Shown here: positions 34,868 to 43,098 of the stretch, piece by piece
Layout of the letters: every line of letters begins with the position of its first letter
Position numbering within the stretch: the stretch's first letter is position 1
Assembly: GCA_001898425.1 (NCBI GenBank)
Contig: MKTV01000090.1
Coordinates: 1-48,534, forward strand
Direction of reading: 5' to 3'
DNA: 48,534 nt
Source: Rhodospirillales bacterium 69-11
GTDB taxonomy: Bacteria; Pseudomonadota; Alphaproteobacteria; Acetobacterales; Acetobacteraceae
Translations under genes and position numbers: made by a program
The notes under the pieces: model-generated
Seen by the model: only the letters and a program-made list of their open reading frames with translations
Told to the model about the DNA's origin: nothing
Database searches by the model: none

Positions 34868-35316
34868 CGCTGCCAGACGGCCTGTAAGCCGGGTTCTGTC
34901 CGCACCTCGCGGTGCGGGACGACCATTCCTCTGGGACGCGTCTCGCGACGCGCCTCACGCGACCAACCCGAACGGCGAGGCGGGAACGCCCCTGCCCTCT
35001 TGCGAGGGCGGCCGCTCCTATTCGGTCTTGCTCCCGGTGGGGTTTACCCTGCCGCCCCTGTTGCCAGGGGCGCGGTGCGCTCTTGCCGCACCGTTTCGCC
35101 CTTGCCCGCGGGAGCGGCCGATCCGGCCGGCCGTGGAGGGGTGACCTCGCCGGCCGGCGTCACGACCCTCTTGCGCGGGCGGTTTGCTTTCTGTGGCACT
35201 GTCCCTGGGGTCGCCCCCGCCGGCTGTTGGCCGGCACCGTGTTCCCGTGGAGCCCGGACTTTCCTCCACCCCGGGGGGTGACCCTGGGGCAGCGGTCGTC
35301 CGGCCGTCTGGCAGCG
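34868..35316 (-). ncRNA. rnpB: RNase P RNA (class A)
   Basis: Catalytic RNA that matures the 5' ends of tRNAs. The two ends, 35302-35316 and 34868-34882, form a perfect 15-base P1 stem. The 5' region (minus strand) contains the universal GAGGAAAGTCCGGGCTCC just inside P1, and the 3' region contains ACAGAACCCGGCTTACAGGC before the closing P1 strand, both hallmarks of bacterial RNase P RNA. The length of about 449 bases is typical for class A RNA in alphaproteobacteria. Reading frames crossing this segment are not genes. It lies between the flagellar flgH gene and the dcw promoter, on the same strand as both. Confidence 0.95.
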
Positions 35317-35321
35317 CGCGA

Positions 35322-35350
35322 GAGATGCGCCGGCCACGCGGGCGGGTCAA
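35322..35350 (-). promoter_or_regulatory. Probable rnpB promoter
   Basis: On the minus strand TTGACC (35350-35345), a 17-base spacer and CATCTC (35327-35322) lie six bases before the predicted rnpB 5' end. The -35 is good and the -10 is weak. Confidence 0.5.
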
Positions 35351-35392
35351 GCGAGGGGTGGAGCGGCGGTGGGGCGGGGGCGTGGGGCCGGA

Positions 35393-35485
35393 GCGCCACC
35401 CCACTCCCGTCATCCGCGGGCTCGCGCCACCCCACACCCGTCACCTGCCGGCTCGCGCCACCCCACTCCCGTCATCCGCGGGCTC
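35393..35485. repeat. Three tandem copies of a 31-base repeat
   Basis: Units at 35393-35423, 35424-35454 and 35455-35485, each starting GCGCCACCCCAC and ending GGCTC. The first and third are identical and the middle one has a few changes. Copies are directly adjacent with no spacers. The core GTCATCCGCGGGCTCG also pairs with CGACCCGCGGA just after the third copy. Confidence 0.88.
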
Positions 35486-35558
35486 GACCCGCGGACCCCC
35501 ACCGGCACACAGCTCCAGGTGCCGTCGACATGTGCCGGCAGGGATCGCCGGGTCGGGG

Positions 35559-35646
35559 CCCGGCGAGGACGAGGGAAGCGCCCGGCGAGGACGAGGAGAG
35601 CGCCCGGCGAGGACGAGGAGAGCGCTCGGCGAGGACGAGGAGAGCG
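35559..35646. repeat. Four tandem copies of a 22-base repeat
   Basis: Units of 22 bases at 35559, 35581, 35603 and 35625, with consensus CCCGGCGAGGACGAGG and AGAGCG. The inner two are identical; the first and last differ by one or two bases. Together with the 31-base array they fill most of the 429-base gap between rnpB and flgH (35317-35745), where no gene is supported. Confidence 0.9.
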
Positions 35647-35745
35647 ACCGGCCGCGCCGGGAAAGCGCCCCCCGAGGACCGCTCCAGCCCCGCCGAAAGC
35701 GACCGGCACCGACCACGAAGGCGTCCGCCCTGGCTTCCGAGCGCG

Positions 35746-36489
35746 TCAGAACGGCAGCAGGATGTCCGCGAGCTGCTGGCCCCAGCGGCCGGTCTGCACC
35801 TCGGTCAGCTGACCGCGCCCGCCATAGGAAATCCGCGCCTCCGCCATCCGGTCGTGCATCACCGTGTTGTTGGACGCGATGTCCTGCGGCCGGATCACGC
35901 CGGTGACCTGCAGCTCCCGCAGCTCGCTGTTCACCCGGAACTCCTGCCGCGCCACCACCACCAGGTTGCCGTTCGGCAGCACCTGCGTGACCACGCCGGC
36001 AAGCCGCAGCAGCACCGCCTCGTTGCGCTGGATCTGGCCGGTCCCGGTGTTGTTGTTGTTGCTGTTGGCGGTGAACAGCTTGGACGGGTCGGTGATCGTC
36101 TTGGGCAGCAGGTTCTCCATCCCGAACATGTTCGGAATGCCCATCGCCTCCTTGCTCGTGCGGTCGGCCGAGGACACGTTCTTCATGTTCGCGGTGTCGT
36201 TCATGCTGACGATGATCGTCACCACGTCGCCCACCGCGGCCGCCCGCTGGTCCTTGAAGAACGCGCGCGCGCCCTGGCGCCATAGCGCGTTGGCCTCGTT
36301 GGGCGCCGCTTCCCGCGCGGGCATCGGCATGCTGACCGGCCGCCACGTCTCCTGCTTGGTCGGATCGGCGGTCGCGCTCATCTCCGGCGGCCGTCCCAGG
36401 TTGGACAGCCGGCTCAACGCGCCGCAGCCCCCGGTTGCGAGACACAGCCCGGCCGCGAGCAGCCGAACCGCCTGGCGACGCCGCCTCAT
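35746..36489 (-). CDS. flgH: FlgH, flagellar L-ring lipoprotein
   Basis: Outer-membrane ring protein of the flagellar basal body, 247 residues. The N-terminus has a basic start, a hydrophobic stretch and a likely lipidation cysteine (LATGGC, about residue 22), a loose lipobox. Family motifs: ALWRQGARAFFKDQRAAAVGDVVTIIV, VLPNGNLVVVARQEFRVNSELRELQVTGVIRPQDI, and the end RGQLTEVQTGRWGQQLADILLPF. The ATG at 36489 overlaps the flgA stop (ATGA). Last gene of the flgF-G-A-H operon. Confidence 0.97.
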   Translation of the reverse strand: MRRRRQAVRLLAAGLCLATGGCGALSRLSNLGRPPEMSATADPTKQETWRPVSMPMPAREAAPNEANALWRQGARAFFKDQRAAAVGDVVTIIVSMNDTANMKNVSSADRTSKEAMGIPNMFGMENLLPKTITDPSKLFTANSNNNNTGTGQIQRNEAVLLRLAGVVTQVLPNGNLVVVARQEFRVNSELRELQVTGVIRPQDIASNNTVMHDRMAEARISYGGRGQLTEVQTGRWGQQLADILLPF

Positions 36490-37454
36490 GGCACGCGCAC
36501 CCCGGCCCCGGCGCCGCGCGCCAGCCGCACCGGCGCGTTCGGGGCGATGCGCACCAGGTTCGGACCCAGCACCTCGGCCTCCAGCACGGCGCGGGAGGTC
36601 GGGTTCAGCACCCGGATCCGCTCGCCCGTCGCGCCGGCCTCCATCGCCACGCCCTGGCCGGTCAGCTCGAGCCCCGGCGACTGCAGCCGCATCTGCACCG
36701 TGGCGCCGCGCACGACCGTGACGGGGCGCGCCAGATCGGCGGTGGTCAGCGGCTGGCCGGCCGCGACGGAGCGCTTGATCTGCATGCCCACCGCGTCCGC
36801 CACGTCGTGCACCACCTCGCCGCGCGCGAGCGTCGCCGGGATGCGGGCGAGGTGGACGTCCTCCGGCCGCAGGACGGTGCCCGCGTTCAGCCGCGTCGTG
36901 GTCACCGGCAGCTCGATCGTGTCCTCCACGCGTCCGGACACCCGCGTGTTCACCGGCTCCATGCCGGGCGCGAGCACGCTCAGGACCGCGGTGAAGCGCC
37001 CGGTGCCGGACTCGTAGTCGAGTTGCGTGACGTCGGCGCGCGGCGCCGCCTCGAGCGGCACCAGCGGCGGGTTGAAGCCGGGCAGCTCGATCAGGCAGTC
37101 CTCCGCGGCGCCGGACGCGACGAGCGCGAGGCGCACCGCGGCCACCACCTCCTGCCGCGGCAGCGGCCGGCCCGGCCATTCCAGCACCGCGCGGTCGCCC
37201 TTCGAGACCGGGCGCCAGGCGACGCCGAACTGCCGCGCGATCGCCGCGAGCTGGGGCGCCTCCACCACGATCCGCCCGCCCGGCGCGGGCCCCGGCCCCA
37301 GCACGCGGCCGGCATTCGGACCGGCATCGTCGAACAGGTCGCGCAGCAGCACGAGGGGCCCGTGCAGCGTGGTCGCCGGCCGCAGCGTGGCCGCGTCCGC
37401 GCCGGCGGCGGCGAGCAGCAGCGGAAGCAGGAACAAGGCGCGCATGGCGGTCAC
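36486..37454 (-). CDS. flgA: FlgA, P-ring assembly chaperone
   Basis: Periplasmic chaperone needed for FlgI to form the P-ring. The 322-residue protein has a signal peptide (MRALFLLPLLLAAAGADA), an N-terminal region of about 180 residues, and a C-terminal SAF-type domain with VTTTRLNAGTVLRPEDVHLARIP, GMQIKRSVAAGQPLTTADL and IRVLNPTSRAVLEAEVLGPNLVRI. The start is either GTG at 37454, overlapping the flgG stop as GTGA, or ATG at 37445, which begins the signal peptide; there is no decisive ribosome-binding site. Confidence 0.95.
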   Translation of the reverse strand: MTAMRALFLLPLLLAAAGADAATLRPATTLHGPLVLLRDLFDDAGPNAGRVLGPGPAPGGRIVVEAPQLAAIARQFGVAWRPVSKGDRAVLEWPGRPLPRQEVVAAVRLALVASGAAEDCLIELPGFNPPLVPLEAAPRADVTQLDYESGTGRFTAVLSVLAPGMEPVNTRVSGRVEDTIELPVTTTRLNAGTVLRPEDVHLARIPATLARGEVVHDVADAVGMQIKRSVAAGQPLTTADLARPVTVVRGATVQMRLQSPGLELTGQGVAMEAGATGERIRVLNPTSRAVLEAEVLGPNLVRIAPNAPVRLARGAGAGVRVP

Positions 37455-38236
37455 CGCAGGTTGGTCAGGGTGGACATCATCTCGTCGCTGGTGGTGATCA
37501 CCCGGCTGTTCATCTCGTAGGCCCGTTGCGCGGTGATCAGGTTGGTGATCTCGGTGACGATGTTGACGTTGGAGGTCTCGACGAAGCCCTGCATCACCGA
37601 CCCGAAGCCCTGCGTGGCGGGGTTGCCCGAGACGGGTGCGCCGGAGGCCGCGGTCTCCAGGAACAGGTTGTCGCCCTGCGCCTCGAGCCCCGCCTCGTTC
37701 GGAAAGACCGTGAGCTGGAGCTGGCCGACCGTCTGCGGCGCGGTCTGTCCCTGCAGCGTCACCTGCACCTGGCCGGAGCCGTTCACCGTGACACCCGTGG
37801 CGTTGGACGGGATCTGCAGGCCGGGCTGCACCGTGTAGCCGTCCGCCGTGACGATCGTGCCGTCGGCGGCGAGCCCGAACGTGCCGTCCCGCGTATAGGC
37901 CGTGTCGCCCGAGGGGAGGGTCACCTGGAAATACCCGTTGCCCTGGATCGCCATGTCGAGCGTGTTGCCGGTCTGCTGCAGGTTGCCCTGCGCGTTGATC
38001 CGGTAGATCGCCGCGGTCTTCACGCCGAGGCCGACCTGCGCGCCTGAGGGAACCAGCGTGCCGGTGTCGGAGCTGTTCGACCCCACGCGGCGGAGGTTCT
38101 GGTAGATCAGGTCCTGGAACTCCGCCCGCCGCCGCTTGAAGCCGGTGGTCGACATGTTGGCGATGTTGTTCGAGATGACCTCGACGTTGGTCTGCTGCGC
38201 CTGCATCCCGGTGCCGGCGATGTCGAGCGAGCGCAT
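37451..38236 (-). CDS. flgG: FlgG, distal rod protein
   Basis: A 261-residue axial protein forming the distal flagellar rod. It has the N-terminal rod signature NVEVISNNIANMSTTGFKRRRAEF, the flagellar hook/basal-body middle segment NGYFQVTLPSGDTAYTRDGTFGLAADG, and the C-terminal heptads VNIVTEITNLITAQRAYEMNSRVI ending in TLTNLR. It is exported by the flagellar type III system, so no signal peptide is expected. It lies 53 bases after flgF. Confidence 0.97.
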   Translation of the reverse strand: MRSLDIAGTGMQAQQTNVEVISNNIANMSTTGFKRRRAEFQDLIYQNLRRVGSNSSDTGTLVPSGAQVGLGVKTAAIYRINAQGNLQQTGNTLDMAIQGNGYFQVTLPSGDTAYTRDGTFGLAADGTIVTADGYTVQPGLQIPSNATGVTVNGSGQVQVTLQGQTAPQTVGQLQLTVFPNEAGLEAQGDNLFLETAASGAPVSGNPATQGFGSVMQGFVETSNVNIVTEITNLITAQRAYEMNSRVITTSDEMMSTLTNLR

Positions 38237-38289
38237 GGCGTGCTCCTGGTCTCGGGTGGGTCGGGGGACGGGGTTGGATCAGCCACGCG

Positions 38290-39030
38290 TCAGCCGCGCG
38301 GGGTCAGGATCTTGTCGATCGCGTCCTTCTGGCGGTCGGACTCCGCCTGGACGAACTGCGTGACCAGCTGGAATTCCCGCAGCTCCGCCATCATCCGCGT
38401 CATCTCGACGACGGGCTTGACGTTGCTGTCCTCCATCGCCCCCTGCACGATGCCCGGGGCGGGCAGTGGCGCGGTCGGCGCGTCGGCGCGGAAATTCGTG
38501 TTGCCCTCGGCGGTCATCCGCATCTTGTCGGTCACGCGCACCACGCCGATGCGGCCGAGCTGGCCATTCTCGCTGGAGATGGTGCCGTCGCCGGCGACGG
38601 TGACGCGGGTGTCGGCGGGCGAGAGCTGGATCGGCCGCCCGTTCGCGTCGAGCACGGCGAAGCCGGCGCTGTCCGCCAGCGTCCCGTCGGGCTTGAGGCC
38701 GAACCGGCCGTCACGCGTGAGCCGCGGCCCCTGCGGCGTCTGCACCGTGAAGAACCCGTCGCCGGTGAGCGCGAGGTCGAACGGGTTCGCCGTATGGGTG
38801 ATGGTGCCGGACTGGTCTTCCCGCCAGGTCGCACGATCCTGCGTATACGCGATCACGCGCCCGCCCGCGGGGGGATCGACGTTGCGCTGCCGGCTCAGCC
38901 AGTCGCTGAACAGCATGCGCTCGACCTTAAACCCGGGCGTGTTGGCGTTCGCCATGTTGTTGGCCGCGACGTCGATCGCACGCTGCTGCGCGATCAGGCG
39001 GGACGTGGCGATGTTGGTCGAGAGGTTCAT
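38290..39030 (-). CDS. flgF: FlgF, proximal rod protein
   Basis: A 246-residue rod protein. The N-terminus LIAQQRAIDVAANNMANANTPGFK and the middle segment GDGFFTVQTPQGPRLTRDGRFGLKPDG are typical; the C-terminus has VKPVVEMTRMMAELREFQLVTQF. The ATG at 39030 has AGGAG about 8-12 bases upstream. The frame is open for 38 more residues, but those are Arg/Pro-rich and overlap the sigma-54 promoter, so I reject them. First gene of the flgF-flgG-flgA-flgH operon. Confidence 0.95.
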   Translation of the reverse strand: MNLSTNIATSRLIAQQRAIDVAANNMANANTPGFKVERMLFSDWLSRQRNVDPPAGGRVIAYTQDRATWREDQSGTITHTANPFDLALTGDGFFTVQTPQGPRLTRDGRFGLKPDGTLADSAGFAVLDANGRPIQLSPADTRVTVAGDGTISSENGQLGRIGVVRVTDKMRMTAEGNTNFRADAPTAPLPAPGIVQGAMEDSNVKPVVEMTRMMAELREFQLVTQFVQAESDRQKDAIDKILTPRG

Positions 39031-39074
39031 GCGGCCTGCTCCTGGCGCCGACTGGTCCGGCACCGATCCGGACA

Positions 39075-39089
39075 GCAAGTCCCGTACCA
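39075..39089 (-). promoter_or_regulatory. Sigma-54 promoter for the flgFGAH operon
   Basis: On the minus strand TGGTAC-N5-TTGC, exact RpoN spacing and one mismatch to TGGCAC-N5-TTGC. The transcription start is expected near 39063, about 33 bases ahead of the flgF start codon. No matching site faces fliL in the same 204-base divergent gap. Confidence 0.75.
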
Positions 39090-39234
39090 GCGGAGAAATC
39101 GCGGCGGAGCGCGGCCGCCGGCTCGTGTCGCGGTCGGTGGGCACGGCAGGAATTGCCGCCCTCCCCGATCGTGCCGGGTGAAGCCTGCCGCGCGGGCAAG
39201 GTTTCGTTAACGCAGCGCTGTCAGCCTGCGCGGC

Positions 39235-39765
39235 ATGAGCTCAGCACCGGCCGCCGCCGCGCCCGCAGGCACCGCCGAGGCGGCGCCCGAGAAGAAGAAG
39301 TCCGGCAAGGGCAAGCTGATCCTGCTCGCGGTTCCGCTGCTGCTGGCCGGCATCCTCGCGGGGCTCTGGTTCACCGGCATCCTGCCTGGCCTGCTGGGGC
39401 TTGGCGGGCATGAGGAGGGTCACGCCGCGGCGGAGGCGGAGGCGCCGAAGCCCGCGCCACCCCCGGTCTTCGTCGACCTGCCCGAGATCGTCGCCAACCT
39501 GAACGGCGGCGCCCATCGCCAGAGCTACCTGAAGCTGCAGGCCAGGCTGGAACTTGCGAAAGCCGAGGATGCGGAGCGCATCAAGGCCGCCATGCCGCGG
39601 CTGCAGGACATGTTCCAAACATACCTGCGCGAGATGCGGCCCGAGGAGCTGCGCGGGTCGGCCGGCACCTACCGCCTTCGGGAGGAGCTGATCGTGCGCG
39701 CCAACGTCGCGGCCGCACCGGCGAAGGTGGTCGACGTGCTGTTCACCCAGATGCTGATCCAGTAG
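39235..39765 (+). CDS. fliL: FliL, flagellar basal-body-associated membrane protein
   Basis: A 176-residue bitopic inner-membrane protein that surrounds the stators and strengthens the motor. A Lys-rich cytoplasmic start (EKKKSGKGK) is followed by one membrane helix at about residues 27-48 and a periplasmic domain with VFVDLPEIVANLNGG, YLKLQARLELA, MPRLQDMFQTYLREMRPEELRG and VVDVLFTQMLIQ, all FliL-like. It starts a plus-strand operon and lies six bases before fliM. Confidence 0.94.
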   Translation: MSSAPAAAAPAGTAEAAPEKKKSGKGKLILLAVPLLLAGILAGLWFTGILPGLLGLGGHEEGHAAAEAEAPKPAPPPVFVDLPEIVANLNGGAHRQSYLKLQARLELAKAEDAERIKAAMPRLQDMFQTYLREMRPEELRGSAGTYRLREELIVRANVAAAPAKVVDVLFTQMLIQ

Positions 39766-39771
39766 CGGCGC

Positions 39772-40839
39772 ATGAGCGAGACGGAGCAACAATCCGACGA
39801 GGATCTCGCCGCCGCCTGGGGCGCCGAGACGGAGGAAGCGGAGGAAGGCGGCACACCCACGCAGCCCGCGCGCGTGCTGAATCAGGCGGAGATCGACAGC
39901 CTCCTCGGCTTCGACGAAGGCCCGGCAGGCGGCGAAGCCCGCACGGGCATGCAGCGGATCATCAGTTCGGGGCTCGTCTCGTACGAGCGGCTCCCGATGC
40001 TGGAGATCGTGTTCGACCGGCTGGTGCGGATCATGTCGACCAGCCTGCGCAACTTCACCTCCGACAATGTTGAGGTGGGGATCGACAACATCCTCTCGCT
40101 GCGGTTCGGCGACTACCTGAACTCGATCCCGCTGCCCGCGATGCTGGCCGTCTTCAAGGCGGAGGAGTGGGACAATTACGGGCTGATGGTCGTCGACTCC
40201 GCGATGATCTACTCGATCGTCGACGTGCTGCTGGGCGGCCGGCGCGGCACCGCGGCCATGCGCATCGAGGGGCGGCCCTACACCACGATCGAGCGCACGC
40301 TGGTCGAGCGGCTGATCCAGGTCGTGCTGGCCGACCTGTCCGCGAGCTTCGATCCGCTCTGCCCCGTCACCTTCCGCTTCGAGCGGCTGGAGGTGAACCC
40401 GCGATTCGCCACCATCTCCCGCCTGTCGAACGCCGCCGTGCTCGCGCGGCTGCGCATCGACATGGAGGATCGCGGCGGACGGCTCGAGCTGCTGCTGCCC
40501 TACGCGACGCTCGAGCCCGTGCGCGAGCTGCTGCTGCAGCAGTTCATGGGCGAGAAGTTCGGCCGCGACTCGATCTGGGAGACGCACCTGGCCGAGGAGC
40601 TGTGGCACACGGACGTCGACCTGCACGTCGTGCTCGACGAGCAGACCATGCGGCTGTCGGACGTGGTCGCGCTGCAGCCCGGCTCGAAGATCGTGCTGAA
40701 CACCAATGCGGGCGCGCCGGTGCAGGTACGCTGCGGCACGGTGACGCTGTTCGAGGCCCGCGTCGGCCGGCGCAAGAGCCGCGTCGCGGTCAGGATCGAG
40801 CGCGACGTCCCCCGCGCGCCCCAGAGCGAGCGGGGCTGA
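39772..40839 (+). CDS. fliM: FliM, flagellar motor switch protein
   Basis: C-ring protein that binds phosphorylated CheY. The 355-residue protein has the CheY-docking peptide LNQAEIDSLLGF at residues 36-47, preceded by an acidic 35-residue extension. The middle domain has the GGxxG motif G155-G-R-R-G159, and the C-terminal SpoA-like domain ends with VRCGTVTLFEARVGRRKSRVAVRIE. It lies six bases after fliL. FliN and FliG are not in the window. Confidence 0.97.
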   Translation: MSETEQQSDEDLAAAWGAETEEAEEGGTPTQPARVLNQAEIDSLLGFDEGPAGGEARTGMQRIISSGLVSYERLPMLEIVFDRLVRIMSTSLRNFTSDNVEVGIDNILSLRFGDYLNSIPLPAMLAVFKAEEWDNYGLMVVDSAMIYSIVDVLLGGRRGTAAMRIEGRPYTTIERTLVERLIQVVLADLSASFDPLCPVTFRFERLEVNPRFATISRLSNAAVLARLRIDMEDRGGRLELLLPYATLEPVRELLLQQFMGEKFGRDSIWETHLAEELWHTDVDLHVVLDEQTMRLSDVVALQPGSKIVLNTNAGAPVQVRCGTVTLFEARVGRRKSRVAVRIERDVPRAPQSERG

Positions 40840-40949
40840 CCCGCACGCCGGTGCCGTGCGCACGCCGATCCCGCGTCCTCGCAATGCCGCGCAACCTGCC
40901 CCGCGCGCGTTGACACATTGCTAACGGGCCCGGGCGCACACTCGGCGGC

Positions 40950-41441
40950 ATGGAATGGATCCTCGAAGCCGTCCTCGTGCTGATGCTGGCGGCCACGCTG
41001 TTCCACGCCGTCCGGCTGGAGCGTGCCCTGGGCGTGCTGAAACGCGATCGCGCCGCGTTGCAGGAACTGGTGGACGCGTTCAACGCCAGCACCCGCCAGG
41101 CCGAACAGGGCGTGGAGCAGTTGCGCCACGCGACCGAGGGGGCCGGCCGGCAGATCGCACGACAGATCGAAGGCGGCCTGTCGCTGAAGGACGACCTGAG
41201 CTTTTTGATGGAACGGGGTGAACGTCTCGCCGATCGCCTCGACGCGCTGGTACGTGCGGCGCGCCCGCTGGCGACGGACGGTCCCGCTCGGGCGGACCGG
41301 CTCGCACCCACGGATCGGTTCGGGTCTGCCGAACCCGCCTACGCCGCGGCCGGGGATGATGGTGCGGCCGAAGCGCCGGCGCCCCGTGTGCGCAGCCAGG
41401 CGGAACGCGACCTGCTGCGCGCCTTGCGGATGACGCGGTGA
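40950..41441 (+). CDS. DUF6468-like membrane-anchored flagellar-locus protein
   Basis: A 163-residue protein with an N-terminal membrane helix (WILEAVLVLMLAATLFHAV, residues 3-21), a basic helix and a coiled coil (about 30-95, ALQELVDAFNASTRQAEQGVEQLR and DDLSFLMERGERLADRLDALV), a disordered linker and a conserved C-terminal SQAERDLLRALRMTR. This matches the uncharacterised alphaproteobacterial family that sits beside fliM (DUF6468, from memory). Its stop overlaps motE. The role is unknown; a function in motor or stator assembly is inference from position. Confidence 0.7.
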   Translation: MEWILEAVLVLMLAATLFHAVRLERALGVLKRDRAALQELVDAFNASTRQAEQGVEQLRHATEGAGRQIARQIEGGLSLKDDLSFLMERGERLADRLDALVRAARPLATDGPARADRLAPTDRFGSAEPAYAAAGDDGAAEAPAPRVRSQAERDLLRALRMTR

Positions 41442-43066
41442 TGCGCGCCCTGCCCTCCACCCGGCTGCTGCCGCCGACGATCGCATTGATGGGCGCGCTG
41501 CTCGCCACGAAGTCGGTGGCGCTCGTGCGCAGCGTCGTGTCCGGTCCCCCGGCGCCACAGGCGACGATGATCGCGACCGCCCAGGCGGCCGGTCACGGGC
41601 CGAGCAAACCGGCGGAGAAGAGCGCGGAGAAGCCCGCGAAGCCGGCCGATGCCAAGCACGGCGCGACGAAGGAGGAGGCGGCACCCGCACCGACCGCCCC
41701 GCCCGAGCCGTCCGACCCACCGGTCAGCCCGGCCGAACGCGCCGTGCTGCTGGAACTGCGTCAACGCCGGCAGGAGCTCGACGCCCGCGACGCCGCGCTG
41801 GCGGCTCGGGAATCGATGCTGACCGCGGCGGAACAGAAGCTCGCCGCGCGCGTGGGGGAGTTGACGGCGCTGCAGAAACGGCTCGAGGCGCTGGAGACCG
41901 GTCGCGCCCAGCGGGAAGAGGCGAGCTGGCAGGGTCTCGTGAAGGTCTACGAGACGATGAAGCCGCGCGACGCGGCGACGATCTTCAACGATCTCGAGAA
42001 GGACGTGCTGCTGAACGTGCTGGACCGGATGAAGGATTCGAAGGCGGCCCTGGTGCTGGCCGCGATGAATCCGGATCGCGCGCGGGAGGCGACGACGCAA
42101 CTGGCGCAACTGCGCAGCGCGCGCAACGCGGCGCCCGCCCCCGCCGGCGGCGGAGCTGGACCCTCGGCTGGCATGCCGAACGGCCTGACCGGCGCACAGG
42201 CGGGGGGCTCGACCGGGTCGGCCGATCCGCTGGCAGGCGCACCGGCGGGCGCGCCGGCAGCGGGTGCGACGGGTCCGAACGGTGTGGCGGCGGCGGGTGC
42301 GACGGGTCCGAGCGGCGCGGGGGCACCAGGGGCGCTGGGGGCCGGCGGCGTTCCGGCACCGGCCGGCGCTGGTGCCGTGGCCGCGCCAGCCGGGGCAAGA
42401 CCGGGCCAAGCGGCCGCGCCAACGGGGGCGGGGAACGCGGCGGCACCCGCGGGGGCGGCTCCGCATTCCGGATCCGGGTCGAAGCCCGCCGCGGGCCAGC
42501 CCGGTCCGACGGGCAGCCTGAGCAGCACCCCACCCGTGGCTGCGACCGTGCCGCCGGTGCCGCAAGCCCGCGCCGGTTCGACGGCCGCCGCCGCATCGGC
42601 GACGCAGCGGGCCGACACGTCGCCGGCAGTCCTGCTGCAAGTACCGCGACCGGCGCCCGCGGCTTCCCCGACCGGCGCGGGCGAACCGCCGCGATCGGCG
42701 GGCATGGTCGCATCCCCGACGGCGCCGAAGCCGCCGGTTGCACCGGTCGTGGCGGCTCCGTCCGCGCCCGCCGCAACCACCGCGACCGCCGCGGCCCCCG
42801 CGACCACAACCACACGATCAATCGTCGCGACGACGTCTGGCGCAAGCGGGAGTGGAGCCGGCGGAGCCGAGACGCCGGACGGCGCTCCGCCGCCTGCCGG
42901 CGTCACCGCGCCCCGCAGCGGCAAGCCGACCCCTCTGGCGGCCTCGGTCGCGGCCGCCATTGCCGCGATGCAGGCCGCTCGGCCGCCCTCGCCACCGCCC
43001 GCCCCGCAATCCGCCGAGACCGGCGCCCAGGCCACCGCCCAGAAAGCTTCGAAGACGCCAGGCTGA
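41441..43066 (+). CDS. motE: MotE-like motility protein (MgtE N-domain-like) with a very long low-complexity tail
   Basis: A 541-residue protein whose first 230 residues look like MotE. They comprise a membrane or signal helix (PTIALMGALLATKSVAL), a Lys/Ala/Pro linker, a coiled coil (about 100-155) and an MgtE_N-like helical unit with VYETMKPRDAATIFNDL, VLLNVLDRMKDSKAALVLAAMNPDRA. In Sinorhizobium MotE is a periplasmic chaperone for the motility protein MotC. The remaining 310 residues are Ala/Pro/Gly/Thr repeats, far beyond the usual length (about 180-230). ATG at 41441 shares a base with the previous stop; a GTG at 41438 is the alternative. Confidence 0.78.
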   Translation: MRALPSTRLLPPTIALMGALLATKSVALVRSVVSGPPAPQATMIATAQAAGHGPSKPAEKSAEKPAKPADAKHGATKEEAAPAPTAPPEPSDPPVSPAERAVLLELRQRRQELDARDAALAARESMLTAAEQKLAARVGELTALQKRLEALETGRAQREEASWQGLVKVYETMKPRDAATIFNDLEKDVLLNVLDRMKDSKAALVLAAMNPDRAREATTQLAQLRSARNAAPAPAGGGAGPSAGMPNGLTGAQAGGSTGSADPLAGAPAGAPAAGATGPNGVAAAGATGPSGAGAPGALGAGGVPAPAGAGAVAAPAGARPGQAAAPTGAGNAAAPAGAAPHSGSGSKPAAGQPGPTGSLSSTPPVAATVPPVPQARAGSTAAAASATQRADTSPAVLLQVPRPAPAASPTGAGEPPRSAGMVASPTAPKPPVAPVVAAPSAPAATTATAAAPATTTTRSIVATTSGASGSGAGGAETPDGAPPPAGVTAPRSGKPTPLAASVAAAIAAMQAARPPSPPPAPQSAETGAQATAQKASKTPG

Positions 43067-43098
43067 GCGCCCTGGTTGCGCTTGAAAGGACCCGTCCC

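Noticed and set aside
35393-35646. Possible CRISPR array
   Set aside because: The repeat units are directly adjacent without unique spacers and there are no cas genes in the window.
34321-35906. Several reading frames on both strands across 34321-35906
   Set aside because: They cross the RNase P RNA gene, the dcw promoter and the tandem repeats; the compositions are Arg/Pro-rich with no conserved motif.
39121-39180. Sigma-54 promoter for fliL (GGGCACGG...TTGC)
   Set aside because: The spacing between the GG and GC elements is wrong (8 bases instead of 5 between the two motifs), and RpoN does not tolerate this.
40910-40950. TTGACA at about 40909 as a promoter for the DUF6468-like gene
   Set aside because: No acceptable -10 element lies at the right distance, so I cannot support it.
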